Part shown: piece by piece, positions 9,249-17,083 of the stretch
How positions within the stretch are numbered: position 1 is the stretch's first letter
How the letters are laid out: each line of letters starts with the position of its first letter
From: Caballeronia hypogeia
GTDB lineage: Bacteria; Pseudomonadota; Gammaproteobacteria; Burkholderiales; Burkholderiaceae
Assembly: GCF_001544875.2 (NCBI RefSeq)
Contig: NZ_FCOA02000035.1
Coordinates: 16,534-80,533, forward strand
Direction of reading: 5' to 3'
Length of the DNA: 64,000 nucleotides
The notes under the pieces: generated by a model
The model's input: the letters and a program-made list of their open reading frames with translations, nothing else
Told to the model about the DNA's origin: nothing
The model's database searches: none
Position numbers and translations under genes: made by a program

Positions 9249-10139
9249 TCAATCGCGCTTCAGATACTGCTCCAGAAACTCGATGAACACGCGCACCTTC
9301 GCCGACAGATTCAGGCGCTCGGGATAGATCGCATAGATATCGGCGGGCGGCATCGACCAGTCGGCGAGCACACGCTCGAGCACGCCGGAATCCAGGTAGC
9401 TCCGTGCGTCCCACTCCGAGCGCACCAATACGCCGTGCCCGTCCAGCGCCCAGCGCAAGGTGGCTTCGCCATCGTTGCTGCTCATCGTGCCGTGAACCTT
9501 GACGGTCTCGTGGCGCTTGCCCTTCGTGAAATGCCACGTGCCGTATGCGGTGTCGTTCTCGCGCAGCACGATACAGCGATGGCTGCGCAGATCGTCGGGC
9601 TGCTTCGGCGCGCCATGCTCCTGCAGATACGCAGGCGATGCACACACGAAGCGCCGGTTCGCCGCGATCTTTCTGCCGACCACGCGCATGTCGGGCAATT
9701 CGCCGAAGCGTATGCCGACATCGAAGGCGAACTCCGCGAGATTCATGGGCCGGTCGGTGAGATCGAGCTGCACTTCCACTTCCGGATAACGCACGCGAAA
9801 GCCCGACAGCGCGGGCGCGATGTGACGCCTGCCGAAGCCGAACGTCGCGTTGACTTTTAAAAGACCGCGCGGCAGATCGCGGCTGCTCGACACCATGCGC
9901 TCCAGTTCCTGCACCTGTTCGAGCAGACGCGAGCCGGTGCCGAGATAGAGCTCGCCTTCCTGCGTCATCGCGAGGCGTCGCGTGGTGCGGTTCAACAGCT
10001 TCACGCCGAGACGGCGTTCCAGTTGACTCAGGCGCGCGCTCACCGCTGGCGGCGTCACGCCGAGATCGCGCGCGAGCGCCGAGAGGCTGCCTTGCGTGAC
10101 GAGGCGCGCGAAAAACTCCAGATCGGCGATCGAATCCAT
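9249..10139 (-). CDS. LysR-family transcriptional regulator, divergent from the leuCD-like operon
   Basis: 296-residue LysR regulator. N-terminal HTH at residues 1-60 (ADLEFFARLVTQGSLSALARDLGVTPPAVSARLSQLERRLGVKLLNRTTR, read in short segments) and the two-lobed co-inducer domain after about residue 90. It is transcribed away from the leuC2-leuD2-transporter operon across a 106-base gap with a palindromic LysR box, the classic arrangement for a LysR activator of its neighbour. The inducer is then probably the hydroxy acid handled by that operon. Its sequence group (DTA..GTWHF, QYLK end) matches the large, functionally mixed Burkholderia LysR family, so no more precise name is given. Confidence 0.88.
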   Translation of the reverse strand: MDSIADLEFFARLVTQGSLSALARDLGVTPPAVSARLSQLERRLGVKLLNRTTRRLAMTQEGELYLGTGSRLLEQVQELERMVSSSRDLPRGLLKVNATFGFGRRHIAPALSGFRVRYPEVEVQLDLTDRPMNLAEFAFDVGIRFGELPDMRVVGRKIAANRRFVCASPAYLQEHGAPKQPDDLRSHRCIVLRENDTAYGTWHFTKGKRHETVKVHGTMSSNDGEATLRWALDGHGVLVRSEWDARSYLDSGVLERVLADWSMPPADIYAIYPERLNLSAKVRVFIEFLEQYLKRD

Positions 10140-10152
10140 TTTTAAATATGGC

Positions 10153-10167
10153 TTAACAATAGGTTAA
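10153..10167. promoter_or_regulatory. LysR-type operator in the lysR/leuC2 divergent promoter
   Basis: TTAAC-AATAG-GTTAA is a perfect 5-bp inverted repeat containing a T-N11-A spacing, the standard LysR box. It starts 14 bases upstream of the lysR gene and 79 bases before the chosen leuC2 start. Confidence 0.6.
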
Positions 10168-10245
10168 ATCAGTCTGCATTTTACGGCCTCTGTTATCGAA
10201 TTACACTGATCTCGACTTGAATCGAGAGGCATGACGGAGACAGCA

Positions 10246-11628
10246 ATGGGACAGACGCTTTACCGAAAGATCGTTGACAGCCATACGGTTTTTCGCGTCG
10301 ATGACGAGCACGTCGCGCTCTATGCCGACCTGCACATCATGAACGAGTACACGAGCCCGCAGGCCTTCGCGGGACTCGCCGGGAAGAACCTGCCGGTGCG
10401 TTGCCCGAAGAAGCAGATGGGCGTGGTCGATCACGTGATTCCGACGCATCCCGTCGCGGTCGACAAACGGACCATCATGATCGACGCCGCCGCACAACAG
10501 GCCGCCAACTTCACGCGTAACTGCGCGAAACACGGCATTCATCTGTTCGACGTCCAGGACCGCGCGCAAGGCATCGAGCACGTGGTGGCGCCGGAACTCG
10601 GACTGATTCGCCCCGGCATGGTCGTGCTGTGCGGCGATAGCCATACGACCACTTACGGCGCGCTCGGGGCGTTGGGCTTCGGCATCGGCACGTCGGAGGT
10701 GGAGCATGTGCTCGCCACCCAGACGCTCGTCTATCGCGTCGCGAAGGACATGCGCATCGTGGTGGATGGCGCGCTGCCCGCCGGTACGACATCGAAGGAT
10801 CTCGTGCTCTACCTCATTGCGAAGATCGGCGCGCAGGGTGCGCGCGGCTTCGTCGTCGAATATGCGGGCAGCGCGATCGATGCGCTTTCCGCCGAGGCGC
10901 GCATGACCTTGTGCAACATGACTGTCGAAGCGGGCGCGCGCGGCGCGTTGATCGCGCCGGACGAGACGACGTTCCGCTATCTCGCCGAACGCATGGACGC
11001 CGATGCGTTCATCGCGCAATGGAAGCTGCTCGAATCCGACGCCGATGCCTCGTTCGACATCACGCATCGCTTCGATGCATGCGAAGTCGCGCCGTTCGTC
11101 ACGTGGGGCACGAGCCCGGATCAGGCCATCGCGATCGATGCGCGCATTCCGCGCTCCGCCGATCAGCGCAACGCGACCAAGGCGCTCGACTACATGGGTC
11201 TCGACGCGGGACAGACGCTCGACGGCCTGGCGATCGATCACGTCTTCATCGGCTCGTGCACGAATGCGCGCATCGAGGACCTGCGCGCCGTCGCGGATAT
11301 CGTGCGCGGCCGCCGGGTTGCGTCTTCCGTGCGCGCGATGGTCGTGCCCGGTTCCGGCATGGTGCGCGAGCAGGCCGAACGCGAAGGCATCGCGCAGACG
11401 CTGATCGAAGCGGGTTTCGAATGGCGTCAGCCCGGCTGCTCGATGTGCCTCGCGATGAACGACGACATTCTCGATCCCGGCCAGCGCTGCGCGTCCACCA
11501 CGAATCGCAATTTCGAGGGCCGCCAGGGACGTGGCGCCCGCACGCATCTGATGAGTCCCGCGATGGCCGCAGCCGCCGCCATCGCGGGCCGTATCGTCGA
11601 CGTACGCAAGGAGTTCCAGCATGTCTGA
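10246..11628 (+). CDS. leuC: Aconitase-superfamily hydratase large subunit (LeuC paralogue)
   Basis: Large subunit of a heterodimeric isopropylmalate-isomerase-type hydratase. The 4Fe-4S cysteines are present: IGSCTNAR and the pair in GCSMCLAMN. Also seen are CGDSHTTTYGALG and a full-length 460-residue fold. The second ATG (10246, MGQTLYRKI) is chosen because GGAG lies 6 bases upstream and LeuC proteins normally start this way; an upstream ATG exists at 10231. It overlaps leuD by 8 bases. The context, a LysR regulator and a 2-hydroxycarboxylate transporter with no leuA or leuB, argues for a catabolic paralogue acting on citramalate/citraconate, maleate or a similar acid rather than leucine biosynthesis. 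That substrate is inference. Confidence 0.88.
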   Translation: MGQTLYRKIVDSHTVFRVDDEHVALYADLHIMNEYTSPQAFAGLAGKNLPVRCPKKQMGVVDHVIPTHPVAVDKRTIMIDAAAQQAANFTRNCAKHGIHLFDVQDRAQGIEHVVAPELGLIRPGMVVLCGDSHTTTYGALGALGFGIGTSEVEHVLATQTLVYRVAKDMRIVVDGALPAGTTSKDLVLYLIAKIGAQGARGFVVEYAGSAIDALSAEARMTLCNMTVEAGARGALIAPDETTFRYLAERMDADAFIAQWKLLESDADASFDITHRFDACEVAPFVTWGTSPDQAIAIDARIPRSADQRNATKALDYMGLDAGQTLDGLAIDHVFIGSCTNARIEDLRAVADIVRGRRVASSVRAMVVPGSGMVREQAEREGIAQTLIEAGFEWRQPGCSMCLAMNDDILDPGQRCASTTNRNFEGRQGRGARTHLMSPAMAAAAAIAGRIVDVRKEFQHV

Positions 11629-12265
11629 GCACGCAATTCTGGCGGGCATCGCCGCGCCGCTTCCGCTGAACAATCTCGATACCGACCAGATCATGCCGAA
11701 GCAGTTTCTGTTCGGCATCGATAAATCGGGACTTGCGCGCGGCGTGCTGTACGACCTGCGTTTCGATGCATCGGGCCAGTCGCGCGATGACTTCGTGCTC
11801 AACCAGCCCGCCTATGCAGGCGCGCGCATTCTCGTGACGGGCGCGAACTTCGGCTGCGGATCGAGCCGCGAGCATGCGGTGTGGGGGTTGCAGCAGGCGG
11901 GGATCGATGCGGTCATCGCGCCGGGCTTCGGCGAGATCTTCTACTTCAACGCGCAGAACAACCGTCTGTTGCTGATCACGCTCGATGAAGCGGTCGTCGC
12001 GCGACTCACCGCGCTCGTGAGCGATCCGGCGACGAGCCGCCTGAGCATCGACGTGGCGAACCAGCGCATCACGGCGAGCGACGGCACGCACTACGCGTTC
12101 GATTTGCCGCCGCGCCAGAAGCGCATGTTCATAGAAGACCTCGACATGATCGGCATGACGCTCGCCGACAGCGACGCGATCCGCGCGTTCGAAGCACGAC
12201 ACGAAGCCGCGCATCCGTGGATGCGGATCGATCTGCCGAAGCTGCGCAAGGCGCAGGCCGCATAA
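11621..12265 (+). CDS. leuD: Aconitase-superfamily hydratase small subunit (LeuD paralogue)
   Basis: Small, swivelling subunit that completes the active site with the LeuC-like partner. 214 residues, typical for LeuD. Motifs seen: NNLDTDQIMPKQFL near the N-terminus, and GANFGCGSSREHAVWGLQ, the conserved substrate-binding loop. A strong ribosome site (AAGGAG) lies inside the end of leuC, and the genes overlap by 8 bases. It belongs to the operon with the transporter at 12326. Confidence 0.9.
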   Translation: MSEHAILAGIAAPLPLNNLDTDQIMPKQFLFGIDKSGLARGVLYDLRFDASGQSRDDFVLNQPAYAGARILVTGANFGCGSSREHAVWGLQQAGIDAVIAPGFGEIFYFNAQNNRLLLITLDEAVVARLTALVSDPATSRLSIDVANQRITASDGTHYAFDLPPRQKRMFIEDLDMIGMTLADSDAIRAFEARHEAAHPWMRIDLPKLRKAQAA

Positions 12266-12325
12266 GGCGAGAAAGAGACGCACGAGCGTCCCGCGCCGCA
12301 CTATCCCTCAAACAGGAGACACAAT

Positions 12326-13648
12326 ATGGAAAGCCCTTCGATGCGCTCGGGCGACACGCCGCTCGGCCGTCGCACGTTCCTCTCGACCTTGACCATCGGC
12401 GGCATGCCGCTCGCGATGTTCGCGGCGCTCGCGCTGGTGACCGTGCTGGCCGCGGTCACCGGAAAGCTCCCCAATGACATGATCGGCGGCTTCGCCGTGC
12501 TGATGCTCTCGGGCCTTTTGCTTGGCGAGATCGGCCGGCGCATTCCGGTGTTCAGGCATATCGGCGGGCCTGCAATCCTGTGCCTGTTCGTGCCTTCCGC
12601 GCTGCTCGGCTACAAGCTGATGGACGACGCCGCGCTCAAGGCCATCACCACGACGATGAAGACCGCGAACCTGCAATATCTGTACATCGCGTGTCTGGTC
12701 GCGGGCAGCATGCTCGGCATGAATCGCAAGATCCTCGTCCAGGGCTTCCTGAAGATGTTCGTACCGCTGCTCGTCGGCACCGTGACCGCCATCGCGGCGG
12801 GCGTCATCGTCGGCCTGCTGTTCGGCTACGACCCGAAGCACACGTTCTTTTATATCGTGATGCCGATTCTCGGCGGCGGCATCGGCGAAGGCATCCTGCC
12901 GCTGTCGATCGGCTATTCGGAGATTACGGGTCAGGCACAGGGCCATCTGATCGCGATGATGGTGCCCGCCGCGCTCATCGGCAATGTCGTTGCGATTCTC
13001 GCGAGCGGCCTGCTCAAGCGTTTCGGCGAAAAGCATCGCACCTATAGCGGCGACGGCACGCTCGTGAAGAGCGGCGACGATCAGGCCTTGCTCAAGGAGC
13101 AGAAAGCCGAGGCCGCGCTCGACCTGCGTCTGATGGGCTTCGGCCTGCTGCTCGGCTGCACGCTCTTCATTCTCGGCATGCTGCTCGCGCCGGTCACGGG
13201 CATCCCGGGTCCCGTGCTGATGATCGTCGCGGCGGCGCTCCTGAAGGTTGCGCGCGCGATTCCCGAGCGCATGGAGACCGGCGCGTACCAGATCTACAAG
13301 TTCATGTCGACGAATCTCACGTTCGCGATCCTCGTCGGACTGGGCACGCTGTTCGTGTCGTGGGACAAGCTCGTCGGCGCATTCTCGCCCGCGTACTTCG
13401 TGATCTGCGCATCGACGGTGGCGGCGATGGTCGTGTCGGGCTTTTTTGTCGGCGCCTGGCTGAAGATGTATCCGGTCGAAGCGGCAATCATTACCGCGTG
13501 CCACAGCGGCCTGGGCGGCACCGGCGATGTCGCGATTCTTTCGTCGTCGAACCGCATGGGACTGATGCCCTTCGCGCAAATCTCGACGCGCATCGGCGGC
13601 GCGGGCATGGTCGTGCTCGCCACGCTGATGATGAAGTGGTTCGGTTGA
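12326..13648 (+). CDS. 2-hydroxycarboxylate transporter family (2HCT; CitS/MaeN-like)
   Basis: Sodium-coupled secondary transporter of citrate, malate or related 2-hydroxy acids; inner membrane, 440 residues, about 11 hydrophobic segments. The two family re-entrant loops with GG motifs are visible: ILGGGIGEGILPLSIGYSE in the first half and CHSGLGGTGDVAILSSSNRMGLMPFAQI with RIGG in the second, including the conserved Arg of the substrate site. AGGAG lies 8 bases before the ATG. It follows leuD after a 60-base gap and is probably co-transcribed, so the operon imports and hydrates or dehydrates a 2-hydroxy acid such as citramalate or D-malate. Confidence 0.88.
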   Translation: MESPSMRSGDTPLGRRTFLSTLTIGGMPLAMFAALALVTVLAAVTGKLPNDMIGGFAVLMLSGLLLGEIGRRIPVFRHIGGPAILCLFVPSALLGYKLMDDAALKAITTTMKTANLQYLYIACLVAGSMLGMNRKILVQGFLKMFVPLLVGTVTAIAAGVIVGLLFGYDPKHTFFYIVMPILGGGIGEGILPLSIGYSEITGQAQGHLIAMMVPAALIGNVVAILASGLLKRFGEKHRTYSGDGTLVKSGDDQALLKEQKAEAALDLRLMGFGLLLGCTLFILGMLLAPVTGIPGPVLMIVAAALLKVARAIPERMETGAYQIYKFMSTNLTFAILVGLGTLFVSWDKLVGAFSPAYFVICASTVAAMVVSGFFVGAWLKMYPVEAAIITACHSGLGGTGDVAILSSSNRMGLMPFAQISTRIGGAGMVVLATLMMKWFG

Positions 13649-13666
13649 TACGCACCCGATTGTTTA

Positions 13667-13685
13667 GCTTATCAACTTGATAAGC
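13667..13685. promoter_or_regulatory. Operator-like inverted repeat, copy 1 of TTATCA-N3-TGATAA
   Basis: GCTTATCA-ACT-TGATAAGC is a perfect 8-bp inverted repeat with a 3-base centre. The inner 15 bases match copy 2 at 14787-14801. It lies 18 bases past the transporter stop and is A/T-rich with no T-run, so it reads as a protein-binding site rather than a terminator. Confidence 0.55.
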
Positions 13686-13756
13686 ACCTGTTAGAGTGAC
13701 GGCCATGGCGGGCATGACGCGCCAGAACCTGAGAGACGATAAAGAGAAGACGAGGC

Positions 13757-14344
13757 CTACCGGTCCGAATGGCTGTCCGCTTCGGACCGGCGTGGCACCG
13801 GCAGGAAATGCAGCGCCACCTTGAGCGTGTAGATGACGATCATGGTGCCGCAAAGATCGCCGATGAACATCGCGAAGAAGCGCGACACGATATCCGCCCT
13901 GTCGCCCTGAAGCCAGAACCAGATGTTATGCAACAGCGGCCCGGCCAGCGCGTAGGCGACCGTGAGGATCATCAGCCGTCCCGCCGTGAGGTTGGAAAGC
14001 GATGCATTCAGGCCATACAGTTCGCGCGCGAGTCGATACATCGCGTACGGCGCCGCGGTCGCGATGATGCCGCCAGCGAACGACCTCACCGGATCGTTCG
14101 GAAAAAAATAGAAGAAGTTGACGACCCAACTGGCGAACAGCAATCCCAGCGCGCCGTCGGCGCCGAACAGCAGCGTGCTGAGCAACCGGATGCCGGCCGG
14201 CAGATAGACCCAGTTCACGCCGCGCACGAACTCGGACCGGACGAAGATTTCCTGATTGACCCAGAGCGAAGCGACGAAGAAAAGCGCCGTTCCGAAAACC
14301 GCGCATAAACGGAGCTGAAAGGAAGACATTGCGTGACATGCCAT
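13757..14344 (-). CDS. MASE1-like integral membrane protein without an output domain
   Basis: 195 residues with about six hydrophobic segments. The sequence VNWVYLPAGIRLL followed by LLFGADGALGLLFASWVVNFF resembles the start of MASE1 sensory membrane domains (WLPAGIA pattern), usually found in front of GGDEF, EAL or kinase domains. Here the protein ends right after the membrane part, so it is a stand-alone domain. The start could be 14344 or the internal ATG at 14329; neither has a good ribosome site. Its role is unknown. It neighbours a divergent winged-helix regulator, and the two operator-like repeats flank the set. Confidence 0.65.
   Translation of the reverse strand: MACHAMSSFQLRLCAVFGTALFFVASLWVNQEIFVRSEFVRGVNWVYLPAGIRLLSTLLFGADGALGLLFASWVVNFFYFFPNDPVRSFAGGIIATAAPYAMYRLARELYGLNASLSNLTAGRLMILTVAYALAGPLLHNIWFWLQGDRADIVSRFFAMFIGDLCGTMIVIYTLKVALHFLPVPRRSEADSHSDR
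13760..13790. terminator. Hairpin overlapping the end of the MASE1-like gene
   Basis: CCGGTCCGAA and TTCGGACCGG form a perfect 10-bp stem with an 11-base loop, immediately next to the stop codon at 13757-13759. No U-run follows on the plus strand and only a U/C-rich stretch on the minus strand, so it may end transcription or protect the 3' end of convergent transcripts. Confidence 0.35.
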
Positions 14345-14397
14345 TCGGGCGGGCAGAAGGCATGTATCTTATCGCCCCGTCTCGCCGGGCGTGCGAT

Positions 14398-14754
14398 TCA
14401 CTGCGCCAAATCGCGTGACTCGCGTGGCCCGCAAGTCTCGCGAGGAACCGGCAAGGGTTCCAGCTCTTGTGCGATGCGTTCCAGTTCCGCGCGGAGCGCA
14501 TGCAGCCCGGCGCGCTGACTCGGCTCGATGGCAGGCGCACGCTGCAACTCGTCGATGCGCTCGCGCCAGTACGACACCGGCCACGCCGCGCTGCGATGCC
14601 AGTGTCGCGAGCGGACCATTCTTGCCAGATGATCGATCTCGTGCCCGATGAAATGCGCCGTGATGTACGTGAAGTCGCGTTCCTGAACCACGCCCCTGTC
14701 CTCGAAAAGTCTCCCAGGCAGGTGGAGAAATGCGTCTTCCGCGGTGTCGGCCAC
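14398..14754 (-). CDS. Small hypothetical protein of unknown function
   Basis: 118 residues from a proposed GTG start (MADTAEDAFLHLP after initiator substitution). The C-terminal two thirds has the composition and codon bias of a real protein, with a charged helical end (ALRAELERIAQELEPLP) and a segment VQERDFTYITAHFIGHEIDHLARM that recalls an HExxD/H pattern without being a clear zinc site. The frame is open further upstream to 15081, but that part is Arg/His-rich and lies opposite the winged-helix gene. The operator-like repeat 14787-14801 is 32 bases upstream of the start, so it may be a target of the divergent regulator. I do not recognise the family. Confidence 0.5.
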   Translation of the reverse strand: MADTAEDAFLHLPGRLFEDRGVVQERDFTYITAHFIGHEIDHLARMVRSRHWHRSAAWPVSYWRERIDELQRAPAIEPSQRAGLHALRAELERIAQELEPLPVPRETCGPRESRDLAQ

Positions 14755-14786
14755 GTGTCTGCCTGTCGCGCAATGGTAGCACTTAC

Positions 14787-14801
14787 TTATCACGTTGATA
14801 A
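14787..14801. promoter_or_regulatory. Operator-like inverted repeat, copy 2 of TTATCA-N3-TGATAA
   Basis: TTATCA-CGT-TGATAA, a perfect 6-bp inverted repeat, lies between the divergent genes at 14754 (minus) and 14878 (plus). The arms and spacing are the same as in copy 1 at 13667-13685. A natural candidate binding site for the winged-helix protein encoded at 14878. Confidence 0.6.
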
Positions 14802-14821
14802 TCACTTTAAACCTTCTCGCG

Positions 14822-14849
14822 TTGCCGCATTCTTCCGCGATGCTATGAT
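14822..14849 (+). promoter_or_regulatory. Probable sigma-70 promoter of the winged-helix gene
   Basis: TTGCCG (14822-14827) and TATGAT (14844-14849) are separated by 16 bases, a good sigma-70 match. Transcription would start near 14856, which favours the ATG at 14878 over the in-frame ATG at 14845. Confidence 0.4.
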
Positions 14850-14877
14850 TGAAAGGTCCCTTTCGAATGATTTTTTC

Positions 14878-15234
14878 ATGGCTAAAAAGAGCGTCTTCGA
14901 CGCCTATTTTCGCTTCCTGAACCTTGCTCAGGCTGTGCAGGCGCTGCCATCGGTGCCGAAACTCGATGCCGCCGAGGAACGTCTGCTCGAGGCGCTCACC
15001 GCATCCTGGCACGCCGGACATACGCTGACCGTCACGGAAACCATGGCGCTGTCGGTCGCGGGCGCGCCGGCGACTGTTCATCGAAAGCTGACGAACCTCA
15101 GAAAACAGGGCCTCGTTTCCGTCGATGAAAGCAGCGACGATCTGCGCATCAAGACCGTCGTCCCGACGCGCAAGGCGCTCGACTACTTCGAGAAGCTCGC
15201 GGCCTGTCTCGACGAAGCGAAGAAAAGGCGCTGA
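14878..15234 (+). CDS. Winged-helix (MarR-like) transcriptional regulator
   Basis: 118-residue protein built around one winged helix: LDAAEERLLEALTASWHAG, then the recognition-helix region APATVHRKLTNLRKQGLVSV and a wing ending in RIKTVVPTRKALDYFEKLA. The N-terminal helix (KKSVFDAYFRFLNLAQAVQ) probably serves dimerisation. Start taken as MAKKSVFDAY; an in-frame ATG at 14845 falls within the likely -10 box. It is divergent from the small gene at 14754, with a palindrome between them, so it is proposed to bind TTATCA-N3-TGATAA and regulate itself and its neighbours. No ligand is evident. Confidence 0.75.
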   Translation: MAKKSVFDAYFRFLNLAQAVQALPSVPKLDAAEERLLEALTASWHAGHTLTVTETMALSVAGAPATVHRKLTNLRKQGLVSVDESSDDLRIKTVVPTRKALDYFEKLAACLDEAKKRR

Positions 15235-15373
15235 GCCGCGTCGGCTTTCTGAGCCGCTTCGCGTGTCGGTGCGCCTCCCTCCGTACCGTCCCGTTCATCA
15301 TCCCGCCGATTCGGATACGCTTGAGTCTTTGCCGTTTCCGGCCCGACGCATGACGTTCTCCCCTTCGACGACC

Positions 15374-15910
15374 ATGAACGCCCGACAAGACGACTACGCC
15401 CTCAACCTCGACATCATCGCCGCCGATGCAGTGGCCACGCGCCTGCCCGAGCCGGTGCACTCCATGCTGAACGGCACGGACATCGTCGTGTTCAGCGTGC
15501 CCGACGACGCCTCCGACACCGCTGCGTGCAGCGCACGCTTCGGCATCGATCTGGAAGACTGCGCGAATACCATCGTCGTGCGCTTCAAGAAGGGCGGCGC
15601 GGAACAGTACGCCGCGATCGTCACGCTGGCCTCGCGCCGGCTCGACGTAAACGGCGCGCTCAAGCGCGAACTCGGCGCGCAGCGGATCTCGTTCGCGTCG
15701 CGCGAGACGGCGACCGAACTGTCGGGCATGGAGTATGGCGGCATCACCGCGTTCGGCTTGCCGGATTCGGTGCCGGTGCTCGTCGAAGCCGCCGTGATGG
15801 AGCGCGAGCGCATTGTGATGGGCGCGGGCGTGCGCGAAGCGAAACTGCTGCTGGCGCCGCAACGACTGCTCGCGCTGCCGAACGTGAGTGTCGCGAGCCT
15901 CGTGACCTGA
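15374..15910 (+). CDS. YbaK/ProX-type aminoacyl-tRNA deacylase family protein
   Basis: Predicted trans-editing protein that hydrolyses mischarged aminoacyl-tRNA. About 178 residues from MNARQDDY (an ATG 24 bases upstream is also possible). The YbaK/EbsC core is visible: IVVRFKKGGAEQYAAIVTLASRRLDVN, where the early Lys is the conserved catalytic-site residue, ATELSGMEYGGITAFGLP with the family GGI..FG loop, and ERIVMGAGVREAKLLLAPQRLLAL near the end. It stands alone 139 bases after the winged-helix gene. Which tRNA it edits cannot be read from the sequence. Confidence 0.8.
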   Translation: MNARQDDYALNLDIIAADAVATRLPEPVHSMLNGTDIVVFSVPDDASDTAACSARFGIDLEDCANTIVVRFKKGGAEQYAAIVTLASRRLDVNGALKRELGAQRISFASRETATELSGMEYGGITAFGLPDSVPVLVEAAVMERERIVMGAGVREAKLLLAPQRLLALPNVSVASLVT

Positions 15911-15919
15911 AGCCGCGAA

Positions 15920-16966
15920 TCAGAAGCGCTCGATCATGCCGAACTGCACGCCGCGAACCGGCGCGCCAGGATAAGCCGCCGGAATCCCGACGACGTTCAC
16001 GCCGCGCAGCGTGAAGGTGGCGTCGCCGTGATTGCGCAGCATCGCGCCGCTCGCATACAGCAGGACCTTCGGCGACAGATCGTATTCGCAGGCCACGCTG
16101 AACTGATCTGCGTCGTTGTCGCCGCCGGAACGATCGCGCGCGTATGCATAGCCGAGCGAAGCGCGCAGACGCGGCGACACGGCATAGCGCATCGACACCG
16201 ATATGCCGTCGTTGTGATAGCGCGGCGTACCGCCATCGTCATTGAAGTAGGACACGAAGGCCGTCGTCTTGCCGAAGCGATACGACACGCCGCCGAGATT
16301 CGCCCGCAGACCCGCATCGCCTTGCGTCTGCTGATGCGCGTAGGAAATGCGAAACGGCCCGTTGTGATACGCGAAGGTCTCGTAGTTGCCGGACAGACCG
16401 TTGCCGTCGCCGGGATCGCGCAAAGCGACCATGAGCGTCGTGGTGAAGCCGTGAAAATCGGGCGAAAGATACGCGATGCCGTTGTTCGTGTACGGCGTGA
16501 TCTTCGAGAGATTGTTCAGGCCCGATGCGATCGTGCCCGCGCCGAACGCGTCGAGCCCGCCCTTGAACGGGATATAGATCGGCGAATATTGCCGGCCCAT
16601 GCGCAGCTCGCCCCACGGCGCGCCGAGACCGATCCACGCCTGGCGATTGAAGATCGTGTTGGCCGTGGCGAAGGTGCCGTCGGCCGAACTGAAGCCGCTT
16701 TCCAGATCGAACAGCAGACGCGTGTCCGTGCTCAGTTGTTCGTAGCCGCGCAAGCCGAAACGCGAGCCGCGATACGCGCCCGAGTCCATGCGCGGCGTCC
16801 ACGAGGAACCGGGATTCGTGACCTCGATGCTCGTGTCGATGGTGCCGTACAGCGTCACGGCGCTCTGTGCATGCGCGGCCGTGGCGGCAATGCCGCACGT
16901 CATCGACATCAGCAGCGACACGATGCGCCTCGTCGTGCGGCAATCGAAAGAGTTTGTCAGACGCAT
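15920..16966 (-). CDS. Gram-negative porin (OmpC-like, Burkholderia type)
   Basis: Outer-membrane diffusion channel, 348 residues. A long signal peptide ends in AATAAHAQS (cleavage after AHA), followed by the canonical SAVTLYGTIDTSIEVT first strand. Repeated beta-strand signatures (SRFGLRGYEQL, NRQAWIGLGAPWGELRMGRQYSPIY, LRASLGYAYARDRS) and a C-terminal aromatic Phe (GMIERF) for BAM assembly are present. Length and motifs fit the Porin_4 family abundant in Burkholderiaceae. It converges with the YbaK-like gene (10 bases apart). Being next to the periplasmic glucose dehydrogenase, it may admit sugars, but porins of this family are general. Confidence 0.9.
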   Translation of the reverse strand: MRLTNSFDCRTTRRIVSLLMSMTCGIAATAAHAQSAVTLYGTIDTSIEVTNPGSSWTPRMDSGAYRGSRFGLRGYEQLSTDTRLLFDLESGFSSADGTFATANTIFNRQAWIGLGAPWGELRMGRQYSPIYIPFKGGLDAFGAGTIASGLNNLSKITPYTNNGIAYLSPDFHGFTTTLMVALRDPGDGNGLSGNYETFAYHNGPFRISYAHQQTQGDAGLRANLGGVSYRFGKTTAFVSYFNDDGGTPRYHNDGISVSMRYAVSPRLRASLGYAYARDRSGGDNDADQFSVACEYDLSPKVLLYASGAMLRNHGDATFTLRGVNVVGIPAAYPGAPVRGVQFGMIERF

Positions 16967-17028
16967 GAAATATCCGGCTCAGGCGCGAAGCCGACATCAT
17001 CAGAGAGTAAGGGATGATTCAAGCGAAG

Positions 17029-17058
17029 CGGCGGCGTGCACGCTTCGTGCAGCCGCCG
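17029..17058 (-). terminator. Strong hairpin downstream of the glucose dehydrogenase gene
   Basis: CGGCGGC-(g)-TGCACG / CTT / CGTGCA-GCCGCCG forms a 13-bp stem with one bulged base, 26 bases past the gcd stop on the minus strand. No U-run follows, so it may stabilise the mRNA end or act as an intrinsic terminator of the Burkholderia style. Confidence 0.4.
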
Positions 17059-17083
17059 ACATGATAATCGCCCGAGCGTTCGT

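Noticed and set aside
10246..12265. leuCD as the leucine biosynthesis isomerase
   Set aside because: Linked to a 2-hydroxycarboxylate transporter and a LysR gene, without leuA or leuB; a catabolic role fits better, though activity on isopropylmalate is not excluded.
13705..13824. 39-codon ORF just after operator copy 1
   Set aside because: No ribosome site, AGA/AGG codons not typical here, and it runs into the end of the MASE1-like gene on the other strand.
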